A DNA stretch of 64,000 nt, taken from the NCBI GenBank assembly GCA_963682175.1, contig OY821771.1, forward strand, positions 10,601,001-10,665,000, read 5' to 3'. The position numbers were made by a program, and so were the translations under genes. This stretch comes from Triglochin maritima (lineage: Eukaryota > Streptophyta > Magnoliopsida > Alismatales > Juncaginaceae). Shown here in pieces: positions 13,051 through 23,806 of this stretch (position 1 is its first letter; each line of letters begins with the position of its first letter). The notes under the pieces were generated by a model, which was not told the DNA's origin, ran no database searches, and saw only the letters and a program-made list of their open reading frames with translations.

Positions 13051-13580
13051 AAAGTCGTGATTTCTAAGATGACGCCAAAAAAACTAGAAAGGTTTGATTA
13101 GGTATCTACCCTGCAACTTGGTAAACAAAAACTTTTAAATTAGACTAATCAATAAATCATCTACCTATCTTGCTATTGTTATTAGGAAGATCGAGAATGG
13201 TCGAAAAGGAATAGATTTTTTTTTTCAATTAAGGAGTCGAAATCGCAGAAATTCCGTACAAGCTATGCGAATCTCAAAATCTTAAGGGACTCCCATTCAC
13301 CCCCTCCTCTGAAGTTGGTCACCGAGAAGTTTAAAATTGGCACTCACCTCTAATAAGAGAGTAGGAGTGGTCCTTGAGAATTCTAGGTCATTAAGAAAAT
13401 ATTACTGGTGTCATTGTCATTTTATGCAGTTGAATTACATAACTATCTACTTTTCGAAAGGCCTACCCTTTTTATTGTAATGAGACGGATGTATCCTAAT
13501 TCTAACCTAAAGCTGATTAACGTTGGTGATTCAAGGATTTAAGCCAAATGAAATAATAAATAAAAAAATCAACATAATAT
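13051..13580. other. Unassigned spacer between repeat A and MULE fragment
   Basis: I see no ORF, exon or repeat of note in this AT-rich stretch apart from a T run near 13,218. Confidence 0.4.
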
Positions 13581-14195
13581 TTATTGAATTGCTAAACATC
13601 GTCCCAAAATTACTTAAATCGCCCCTTGAAATTACCATTTTGCCCTTCTCTCATTTCTACTGCTATAACGCGACATTTTACCCTCCTATCACATATCTCT
13701 CTTCATATTCCTCTTATAATCATAAAAAATAATGTTTTGGAGGTCAGTAATGAACTAACGGACGCCTCAGTGTACTCGAATCTGGTAAAATATCTAACAT
13801 CTTTTTAATAAAAAAATAATAATAAATAATAAAAAATTACGGACGTCCGACGGAGCCGCCCCCACGTAGGATGGGGCGTCTGGCTAAGACGCCTTCCCCA
13901 TGGGGGCGGCGTTTTACCCAGACGCCTTACCCATCGGGGGGGCGTTTTACCCAGACGCTCCAACCATGGGAGATGCGTCTTAGCCAGACGCCCCCTCCTA
14001 CGCGAGGGCGGCTCCGTTGGACGCCCGTAATTTTTATTATTTTTTTAAAAAGATAATTGATTATAAATTTAGATAATTGTTAAATTAATTAATAAGTTAA
14101 TAATTACTATATTCGGATGACCGATACCTCTTCGGTACACCGAAAATTCAAAAAATTCCAGATCTAACAATTTCAAAATCCAAAACATGAGCAGA
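13581..14195 (-). mobile_element. Truncated MULE-derived fragment with GC-rich array
   Basis: From 13,585 the sequence reads GAATTGCTAAACATCGTCCC and continues through the terminal inverted repeat seen at 31,365 and 27,649. It then runs as a reverse-orientation copy of about 28,390-29,030, including the GC-rich array at 13,840-14,035 (GGCGTCTGGCTAAGACGCC-type words). It stops near 14,195 before any opposite terminus, so it is a one-ended fragment. ORFs across the array are repeat translation. Confidence 0.75.
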
Positions 14196-14206
14196 ATAAC
14201 AACCGG

Positions 14207-14838
14207 TTTGGATGAAATCAATATCTTTTTACTAATATTTGTGGCACAAGCTTAGAATAACAGCATAAATCCAAAACATTTCAATAGACTTAACAACGTC
14301 ATTGCCCAAAATTTAGTGCTTTGAATTTCAATGTCATAACAAATTAAACAACACTCCTCTGGATGTTTAAATCCTGACTTCTTTCAGATCGGAAGATAAA
14401 CATCATGTCGAGACCATATTTTTTTCGGAGGTTTAATAAACCTATTATAGTTGTACATGTTTTCTCCAATATACATGAGCAGAATGGGATTGTAGGAGGC
14501 TTTCTAGTTATCTTGAATCTGACACTTCATTTCAACCACTTCTGATAATTTGTGGGTGAGATGTTTCATATAAATTTTCACGTGGTAAAACCTTCATCGC
14601 AAATAATCATTTGCACGTAATTCACGATTTAAACACAAAAATTAATAATTTTCTGTTGTTCATCGTCACTATAAAGATTGACAATGAAATAAACTTGGTT
14701 CGACTTAAAACCTCAATAGTTCCAACTCTTAAGAGATAAGAGTACATGTGATTTAGTTTGATTTAAAAAATATAATTGTAATCACATTTTTTCTATATAT
14801 ATATATATACAGAAATTATAGAATGAGTTCAGAGCTCA
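14207..14838. repeat. Repeat A, copy 2
   Basis: Near-identical to 12,408-13,050, with a short deletion around 14,360 and a longer (TA)n run at about 14,798-14,813. It ends with the same GAATGAGTTCAG word, where homology to copy 1 stops abruptly. That break is a candidate insertion point for the large MULE-like unit to the right. Confidence 0.8.
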
Positions 14839-14991
14839 TTTAAGCTTAAGTGAACCTAAACATCCACCATCCAAAACAAATCCAACAGTGGTTATTAGAT
14901 CTTCTTACAATTAGTCACAGGAGGGTAAAATTGGAAATGCACTAAACTCCAAACCCTCTCACCCTACACAAAACCCACGCACCCCAAACAT

Positions 14992-15011
14992 CCCCCCCCC
15001 CCCCCCCCCCC
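14992..15011. repeat. 20-bp poly(C) tract
   Basis: An uninterrupted run of 20 C residues within a C-rich region, capable of i-motif or, on the other strand, G-quadruplex formation. Such a run is also prone to length errors in sequencing. Confidence 0.9.
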
Positions 15012-15150
15012 ACGACGAACCAAACCCCTCCTTCTTCCCCATCTCCCCGTCCTCAAACCCCCAACCCTCCAAAGCCCTTACAGTCCCCAAACCTCAAACG
15101 ACGTCCTCAATCCTCAAACCGAAATGGAGGGATCCCGTGGTAGAACGGTC

Positions 15151-16576
15151 TGTTGGCTTTTAGGCCTTAATCCTTGTTTTAATGATTTAATCAACCAAAT
15201 CTTAATAATAATCAATGTAGAGTAGCACACATATTGCATAACATACATATTGTTTTGTGCTAACATCTACAAGTGATCAAGACTCAAGGAAGAAAGGAAC
15301 TCAAGTCAAGACATGTAATCAAGCTATTGAAGTCATGTAATTTTGCATTTCTTTTGAGTCTTAGGAACTTTGTGTACTTGAGCATACTAGAGTTAAATAA
15401 ATACTCACACATACACTACGTTCCTTATAGAAGTCACACACAAAATCTCATATCATTTGGACTTCAATAGGTCACCCAAACTTAGACCGGAAATAACTTA
15501 ACCAATAGTGATTTTAACTGCTCGACCGTTTACACGTTTCATTTGACCATTAGACTTGTCGTATTATACCAACGGTCATATTCACATTTTTACCCATATC
15601 CCATAAATACATTTGACCACCGGTCGACCGTGGACCTAGTTTCGATCGACCGAACTTAGACATCTCTTGAACCCCATAGTGCCAATTTTATCGGTCGACC
15701 GAATAAACCTTTTTGTTCAACCGTTGGTTCCTAGACTTTCCTGGACAATATTTCTGGACTGCCTTATCGGTCGACCGTTTTACTCTTGGTTCGACCGATC
15801 ACTTAAGTTATAGCCCTATTCGTTCTACCGCCCCTTGTTCGGTCGACTGTTTGTTTCTGGAACTGTCTGGACGCCTTTTCTGGACAGATTCTGGTCGACC
15901 GTTTTACCCGTGTCGGTCGACCAAACTTAACCAGAATAGTGACCTGTGTTTTTCTATTTTGTGTTTCTCACACATTCTTTTACCACTTTTGTCACAACGG
16001 TTACAACACCTTAGAAGCTTATAAATAGAGGATTAAACACATTGTTTAAAAAACTCTCCCACACATAATTGTCCAATACAACAGAGAGAAGTCTGGCAAT
16101 CCCAAAAACTTCTACACTACACTTTAAGCCTAAATTCCACATCTTTGATCATATCCAAATCATACTCAAAGTGTGCTCAAGATAGAGAGTGTTGTTCGAC
16201 TCAAGTTCATTTGTCAAAAGAGTAAAGACTCCGGTGAAAGCCCGAAGCATCCTTCTCGGATTGTGAGAAGAGGATTCCAAGCTAGGCGAGGGTTCTTCAC
16301 TAGCTTGAAGATTGTAAAAGCGTTGTCTCCTGGTCTGAAACGGGGAGCGGATAGTGAAGTCGTGAACGAAGCTCGAAGTGTCGAGCAGAGCTTGCAAGAG
16401 AGGAAGTAGGCGGGAGACCGAACCTCTATAAAAATCCCCATGTCCATTGTGGGGTTTGAATATTTCTCATTCTTTACTTGCTTGCTTGTTTAAATCCCGT
16501 TGTGCATTTTGTTTGTTAAGCAAGTAAAGATTAAGCTTAAAATTGATTAGATTTAGCGACCCACATCGATCCTACA
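15151..16576. mobile_element. Solo LTR with 5-bp target duplication
   Basis: Begins TGTTGGCTTTTAGG and ends GATCCTACA (TG...CA). It is flanked on both sides by CGGTC (15,146-15,150 and 16,577-16,581), a perfect 5-bp target duplication. No internal retrotransposon sequence or partner LTR adjoins, so it is a solo LTR left by recombination. The 3' part (from about 16,408, CCGAACCTCTATAAAAATCC) also occurs at 20,670-20,836. Its middle (15,620-15,930) holds several GGTCGACC palindromes, shared with the gypsy LTRs farther right. The last 200 bp look Copia-like to me, but the superfamily is unproven. Confidence 0.85.
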
Positions 16577-17413
16577 CGGTCAAATCCCCAAGGCCTTTGA
16601 CCGGTATGATCTTCAATCTCTTTTGGGGAGGAGGTTAGGGTTTGCATGTTGGGATGGTTTAGGCTTTCAATTTGCCTCAGATTGACGGATTTCGATCATG
16701 ACAAACCCTAACCCCCTCCTTCCCAACCCCAACATGGAAACCCCACCTTAATGTACAAGTTACACATCAATTATGTGCCATGTTTGCTTACTTTAGTGGT
16801 CCAATATGCAGCATATTTGTTTGGCATTACTTGCTTGGATTATGAAGGTGTGATTGAGCAAAATCGGTAATATTTTGTTAGATTATTATGCATATTCGGT
16901 TCTTGATATATTGATTGGTAATATTTGGTTCTGCATATATTGATTGGTAATATTTGGTTTTGCATATTTCATTGGATTGGTAATAATTGGTTGAATGGTC
17001 TGCAAATATGCAGAATAACCTTTTCTCACAACTTTTATTGTTGGTAATATTTTCATTTGAACCAAATACGTCTTTAATTTTTTTGATTAAACCAAAAACG
17101 TCTGTAATATTAGATGTGATTTGTAATATTTGTATGAACCAAATTCGTCTGTAATTTTTTCTCATAACTTTTCTTGTTAGTAATATTTTTGATTGAATCG
17201 GTAATTGATATTGTAGACAAAAAATGTGTACAATGTAGCAACCTGGAAAGCACAATAAAAGAGAAATGCAATGACAAGGGTGATGTATCAATTAAACAAA
17301 ACTCTAAAGCTGCAAGTATAAGTTGATCTATCCTTTAAAAACCGTTTGCATTCCTTAGTTTTGTTGTGAAATAAAATCTGATTTCTTATTGTTTGGCTGA
17401 AGTTAATTATTGC
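16577..17413. other. Spacer with GGTAATATT subterminal-type repeats
   Basis: No gene before 17,414. From about 16,865 to 17,200 the words GGTAATATTTGGTT, TGCATATATTGATTGGTAATA and AACCAAATACGTC recur in loose tandem. The same word in reverse complement (AATATTAC) is concentrated at 26,300-26,620, as expected for subterminal repeats of one element. Confidence 0.5.
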
Positions 17414-19684
17414 ATGAACCACCGTTGTTATGTGAAACAGTTTGTGGAATTTGTGGAGAAGTATAAACCAAATGAAGCACACTTGAAACGTATTTCAGTG
17501 ACTCCGTTTGAGAAACTTCTTCATGTTCCCAATTTAACTGTGAATAAATGGTTGTTGGAAGTTCTTTTTAGTAGGCATGTCGAAGTCAACAAATTTTGTG
17601 TGGGTGGGGTTAATTTAGAGTTTTCGATTGAAGATGTGGGGGCTATTTTAGGTTTGCCAGCTTCCAGTCACAAGGTTAAGATTAGAGGAAGTGGAAAAAT
17701 GTCATTTTTAGAGGCAAAATACAATAACGAAAAAACCTTTAGTTTTAAGACAACACACATTCAACAAGTTTTGATTGCTTTACATGATAAGGATGATGAA
17801 GAGTCAGTTGATTATCATGTAAAGTTTTGATTTTGTTGATGTGTTCTACTTTTTTATTGCCTGAGACAGGTTCCAATGTTCCACGAGCTACACTATCAAA
17901 TTTCGACAAGCTAGAGAACATGAAGCTACAATTGGTCTGAGGCTATTCATAGCCTAGCAATGGAGAAAGTCCCTTTGATATGTGACCAAATAGTAAGAAA
18001 AAAGAAAGGAAACATGAAATCTGTGAGCACTTATGCTGTTGGCTCAAGCATTTGCTTCATGGTAATTTACCTTCAATCACTTTCTTCATTAGTTTTTTTA
18101 ACAGAATATGTTTATATTACGGCAAACCAGTTTTTCTTACTGTTAACGACATAATATTACAACATTTTATTATAGTCAATCGTTGTTTTAATCACTTTCT
18201 TCATTAGTTTTTTTAACAAAATATGTTGATATTACGGCAAACCAGGTTTTCTTACTGTCAACGACATAATATTACAACATTTTATTATAGTCAATCGATG
18301 TTGTTTCATTACACCATTTTATTTTGGTCAATATTATGTCTTCTTTGGTACATGCACTATTTTATATGTTACAACTAACTTTTAGTTTTGTTAAATATGT
18401 TGTAGGTATGGTTATATGAGCACATCACTTTGTTTAAACCAATTTTTCCTGAACTTAAGCCTAGGATTAGAAAGTGGGCTTCTCTTGTTGAACCAAAGTT
18501 GAAGCACCTATCCGACGTGGTTGATGATATGGTATGTTGAATTAAACTTACATTCCTTTTGCAAATTTGGCTTTGTCATCTTCTTGTTCTTTGCTTGCAA
18601 TAGTAGACTTCTAGGTTTTGCATGCCATCAATCATTTGCATTAATCAAACTGGCCTCAAGGGAGTTACAAAATTCTCTACCCTCCAACTCATGCTTGATA
18701 CATCTTTATCCAATTAAAATGCAGTACATTCTTTATCACACCAAAACTATTGGATTGTGACCCCTACTGTTTGGTCCTCTGTTTATACATACTTGATTGT
18801 GGGGTTCCTACATGGGTGGATTCATTACAAAATTTTGAATAATCAAACTATTTTTCCTTTGCAGATTCTCTATAACATCTCTGTGAATGAAAATGATATC
18901 TTCAAGCTTCTCCCTAATGAGCAAAATTTACTTCCTGTTAATGTTGCGCCAATAAAGAAGAATCCGAAGTCAAAAAAAATTAAGGACCACTTAGACATGT
19001 CTTCTGATGGTATAGAGTTTGATAACAATGAAGTCCAACATTTGAAGAAAAGAAATGAAGAATTAAATTCTGAGGTGAAGTTGTTAAAAGATATAGTTGT
19101 CATTTTGGAAGCTGAGAATTCTGAGATGAAGTTCTTAAAAAAGAGAGTTGTTGGTTTGGAAGCCGAGCTCTCTAGCTTGAAGAAGAAATCCAGAAATCTG
19201 AACTTGCATATTCCAACTTTCAGCTTGGAGCTTTCTCAAATGTCATAAGACAATGCAAATTCTGTGGAGGAGACGGACATTGCATATCAACAGTTGGATT
19301 GGTCAAATTTAGTTGATGTTGTAATTGATGACGACAACTCGACTTCCACCCACATAGAGGCTAAAAAATCTGATGAAGCTCCACGTGATAGTGCAAATGT
19401 GTCTGCTGCACCTCCTCCCTTCGAAAGAGTATATAAGAGAAAAGAGGAAGCAACAAATACATTTGAAAGTTCATTAACAAGGCGTGTGAAAACAAGAGTT
19501 TATCGGAAACCAAGCATTTTGCTTGAAGATGGTGTTATTCCAGGTCAAGGGTCCAAGACCTTCATTGATGAAAAGGTATTATTCTCGGTTCATTAATTAA
19601 CACTTTAATTTCACGTGTGTTTTATATTACGGCTAATCAAATCATTTTACTGTTTTTAATATATTGTTACAATTTAATATTGCA

Positions 19685-20280
19685 CTAGTGCAGAATGTTC
19701 AATAGACGTCACCGAATAGACGTCGGATATAAAAACATCCGACGTCTATAAGTTTGTATAAACGTCGGTTTTTTAGTATAACCGACGTCTATACCTCCTG
19801 AAAGAAGAAAATATTTTTTGTTTATTTTTGGATTTATTTCGTATAAGAATTTATGTGGATTTATTTTGTATCAGAAATAATGCAATTTTTTGGGATTTAT
19901 TTCGTGTAAGAATTAACTCATTTTTTTGGGAATTATTTTGTATAGAAATAACGCAATTTTTCGGGATTTATTTCGTGTAAGAATTTATGTGGATTTATTT
20001 TGTATAAGAATAATATAGATTTAAAAATAGTTACATCAATGTAACTATCACATGCGTGTTGTACACATGTGTGTGTATGGTGACATGTTTAGTCCCACAT
20101 TGGAGAAAGTTTTTTATTGGTGGAGTTGAAGTACTCCACCACTCATTTACTTCTAAATGGGAGTTTGGTACCACACTACAAAATGCAAGTGAGATACATA
20201 TATATATATTTAATAGTCAAAGTTGGCACTTGGGGTACTTGAAGATCACTCATATATATATATTTTGTATAATTATTTAG
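19685..20280. mobile_element. CACTA-like terminus and unidentified insert inside the Ulp1-like gene
   Basis: At 19,685 the sequence CACTAGTGCAGAATG starts a region with inverted subterminal words AGACGTCGGAT and ATCCGACGTCTA (about 19,704-19,795). A CACTA start followed by short inverted subterminal motifs is typical of CACTA (En/Spm) elements. No opposite CACTA terminus is found, so this is a fragment. The following 19,800-20,020 repeats GGATTTATTTCGTGTAAGAA four or five times. Positions 20,085-20,180 carry TAGTCCCACATTGG and CACACTACAAAATG of unknown origin. Confidence 0.5.
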
Positions 20281-20659
20281 TGCGGAGATTATGTCCTTTA
20301 TCAGTTTGTATTTGTAAAGTGAGAATGAGAAATTGAAGAAAAAGAAAAGTAGAATGGCAGATCTGTTAAGACAGGAAAAGGAAATAAAACATTTACAAAA
20401 TCAACTTTGTTTGTTATTTTTGTTATAAAGCAAAGAAATTGGGAACACTAAAAACAACAAAATCATAAAGCAAAGAAATTGGGATCACTGAAATATGTAT
20501 ATTTTTTATTTTATAATTATATTGTAACGGGTAAACAGGTTAACGAGGCAGGTAACACATCAACCGCAATCCGCCCTGTTTAGTCCGACGGGTTAATGAG
20601 AGAAATCCCACCGCAACTCGCCCCACGCGGGATGGGTTGGCGGGTCAAACCCATCCCGT

Positions 20660-20836
20660 GAAAAGCCCTACGGGAGGCCGAACCTCTATAAAAATCCCGA
20701 GTCCATTTGTGGTTTGCATATTTCCTCCTATACCTGCTTGCTTATTTTTATTCCGCTGTGCATTCTTGTTTGCTTAAGCAAGTAGGTAATTAACCTTAAA
20801 AGTGATTAGATTATCAAACCACATCGATCCCAACAT
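20660..20836. mobile_element. Truncated LTR end (same family as the solo LTR)
   Basis: CCGAACCTCTATAAAAATCC through CCACATCGATCC matches the last ~170 bp of the solo LTR at 16,408-16,575. It is preceded by a short GC-richer segment (20,525-20,660) with CGGGT and CGCGGG words that looks like another MITE remnant. No flanking duplication was found. Confidence 0.7.
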
Positions 20837-21479
20837 CTTTTTGTCATCAACTTTCAAGAAAGTCGATTTCAATCATACAATTCACTAAATTCTGCCAAGG
20901 CAAAAACTAGAGTTCTTCAGTGGGTATGTCCATTCCTGTTTTTTGGTTTCTATTAAGCATGAATTTAGAGTTTATTGTTTCTACAACTTATGAGTTTAAA
21001 TGTTATTTTTTGCAGTCTAAGTTGGTGGCTAAGTACTTCGAAATGTCACATAATTATGAGAATATGAAGAACTGGGAAATAGAACATGTGTCTTGCCTCC
21101 AACAATCAACCACTAGTTTGAATTGTGGATTATATGTATTGAAGTTTGCAGAATATCTTTCTGAAAGAAAAGAAATATTTGATTTCGGAGAAGAAGATAT
21201 GGCTCGGATCTGTGCAGAATACATGACTATGATACTTCGTGGAACAACATCTAACTAGTGTTCATGAAATGACATTACATTTTTTTGGGATTTTGTGTTT
21301 CTTGAATGATACCTTCTTCATGGATATGTTGTATGACTTACATCTTAATGTGAATATTACATACTACAAAATTTAGGCTTCTAATTTTTGGATTTTTAGT
21401 TGACAGACTCCACTCCCATTATTTGTAGTAGTTTTTCTCTTTTTCAATTGTAGACATTAAAGTGGTTCGAGTTTCCTAT

Positions 21480-23470
21480 TTTTTGGAATTATACTTACTG
21501 AAACCAGATTGAAATCAAATTCTTGGCATTTGAGGAACTTGTATAAACAAACTGACATTATCTTACAACTTATGACATCATATTATTAAACTAATTTTAC
21601 TATATTACGGCTAACAAAATAATTTTACAGCAACATCATTATATTACGGTTGTAATCGTAATATTAATTTCTATACAAACAACGATATTTGTTACACATG
21701 ATTTAGTTATCCATCACTATCTGCGAAATGTTAGTAAACAACCTTACGGCTAACGACAATATATTATTACAACAACATCATAATATTACCGTTGTGAACG
21801 TAGTATTAATTTCTATACGAACAACAATACATGTTACTCATGATTCAATCATCCATCATTTTTAATGTGACATAATTACACTAATTTTACTATATTACGG
21901 CTAACAAAATAATATTACAACAACATCATTATATTCCCGTTTTGAACGTAATATTAATTTCTATGCGAACAACAATACATGTTACTCATGATTTAGTTAT
22001 CCATCATTTTTAATGTGACGTTAGTAACATGTTTTTTGGAATTATACTTACTGAAACCAGATTGCAATCAAATTCTTGGCATTTGAGGAACTTTTATAAG
22101 CAAACTGACATTATATTACAACTGATGACAACATTTTATTACACTAGTTTTACTATATTACGGCTAACAAATTCATATTACAACAACATTATTACATTAC
22201 GGTTGTAATCGTAATATTAATTTCTATACAAAATTACGAACAATGATATTTGTTACACATGATTTAGTTATTCATCACTATTTGCGAAACGTTAGTAAAA
22301 AACCTTACGGCTAACGATAGTATATTATTACAACAACATTATATTACCGTTGTGAACATAATATTAATTTTTCTATACGAACAACAATGCATGTTACTCA
22401 TGATTCAGTCATCCATCATTTTTAATGTGATGTAATTACACTAATTTTACTATATTACGGCTAACAAAGTAATATTACATCAACATCATTATATTACCAT
22501 TGTGAACGTAATATTAATTTCTATGCGAACAACAATACATGTTACTCATGATTTAGTAATCCATCATTTTTAAAGTGACGGTAGTAAAAATAATTTTACT
22601 ATATTACAACTAACAAAATAATTTTACAGCAACATCATTATATTACGGTTGTGATCGTAATATTAATTTCTATACGAACAACAAGATTTAGTCATCCATC
22701 ACTATTTGCGAAACGTTAGTAAACAACCTTACATTATATTACGGTTAACGACAATATATTATTACAACAATATTATTTTACCGATGTGAACGTAATATTA
22801 ATTTCTATATGAACAACAATTAATGTTACTCATGATTCACTCACCCCTCATTTTTAATGTGACGTAATTACAATAATTTAACTATATTACGGCTAACAAA
22901 ATAATATTACAGCAACATATTATATTACCGTTGTGAACGTAATATTAATTTCTGTGCGAACAACAATACATGTTACTCAGGAGATTAGTCATCATCATTT
23001 TTAATGTGACGTTAGTAAAAATAATTTTACTATATTACATCTAACAAAATAATATTACAACAACATCATTATATTACGGTTGTGACCGTAATATTAATTT
23101 CTATATGAACAACATGATTTAGTCATCCATCACTATTTGCGAAACGTTAGTAAACAACCTTACATTATGTTACGGTTAACGACAATATATTATTACAACA
23201 ACATTATATTACCGATGTGAACGTAATATTAATTTCTATATGAACAACAATAGATGTTACTCATGGTTTAGTCATCCATTATTTTTAATGTGTTGTTAGT
23301 AAAAATAATTTTACTATATTACGGCTAACAAAATAATATTATAGCAACATCATCATATTACCGTTGGGAACGTCATATTAATTTCTATATGAACAACAAT
23401 TCATGTTACTCATGATTTAGTCATTCACCATTATTTGAGGAACACTGTACAAAATTATTACATTACATTA
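21480..23470. repeat. Higher-order tandem array (about 146-bp monomers in about 438-bp trimers)
   Basis: The word CGTAATATTAATTTCTAT or a close variant recurs about every 140-150 bp, near 21,657, 21,797, 21,945, 22,207, 22,357, 22,503, 22,645, 22,787, 22,936, 23,083, 23,220 and 23,369. Every third copy is of one type (preceded by GGTTGTGATCG, followed by CATCACTATTTGCGAAACGT) and the other two are of another (preceded by TGTGAACG, followed by ATGTTACTCATGATT). The larger period is about 438 bp for the last copies; the first is longer (about 550 bp) because part of the left flank (AAATTCTTGGCATTTGAGGA) is duplicated inside it. ATATTACGGCTAAC words fill the gaps. No coding potential. Confidence 0.85.
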
Positions 23471-23806
23471 CGACTAACAAAATTATATTAAAATCTGTAT
23501 GTTCAACACATCACCTCTAAAATTGATGTGCTTTATGTGTCCAAAGAATAGGACAAAGCCTAACATATTCAAGAAAAATGAATCACTATAATATGCTTCT
23601 ATAAAAAAAATCATAGTAGTTTCCCAGAGTATGTATACCAAAAAAATCAAAATAATGTGTAGTTCCGTAGGCGTATTCTAATCTTCTTCACATGTATTAT
23701 CTTGCCCACCACTGTATACTAATCTTCTTTGGAAGTTTATTCATGGCTTTTATTTGCATTTTCAGCTATAACCCTGCAAAATATCACATAAGACATAATT
23801 CAATTC

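Larger units (their letters stand above)
17414..21258 (+). pseudogene. Ulp1-like (C48) cysteine protease gene of MULE type, broken
   Basis: Readable exons: 17,414-17,830 (FEKLLHVPNLTVNKWLLEVL and FSIEDVGAILGLPAS, the DUF1985/PMD-like module common in plant Ulp1-type TE proteins); about 17,870-18,060 (several stops); 18,407-18,534 (VWLYEHITLFKPIFPELKPR); 18,864-19,245 (Lys-rich, then a coiled coil with LKKR..ELNSEVKLLKD repeats); 19,264-19,575 (acidic and Ser/Thr-rich); and 21,016-21,258. The last exon carries LQQSTTSLNCGLYVLKFAEY, which matches the Ulp1 Gln...(D/N)-Cys-Gly site, with Cys as nucleophile. The exon that should supply the catalytic His and Asp is not visible; foreign DNA (19.69-20.84 kb) occupies that place. 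Ulp1 enzymes remove SUMO. This copy is inactive. Exon edges are approximate. Confidence 0.75.

Noticed and set aside
20085..20110. snRNA USE at TAGTCCCACATTGG
   Set aside because: It has a mismatch to the consensus and no TATA box at the right distance, unlike the LTR copies.
21480..23470. Possible CRISPR-like array
   Set aside because: The units are about 146 bp with no short repeat/unique spacer pattern, and the genome is a plant's; it is a satellite-type tandem repeat.
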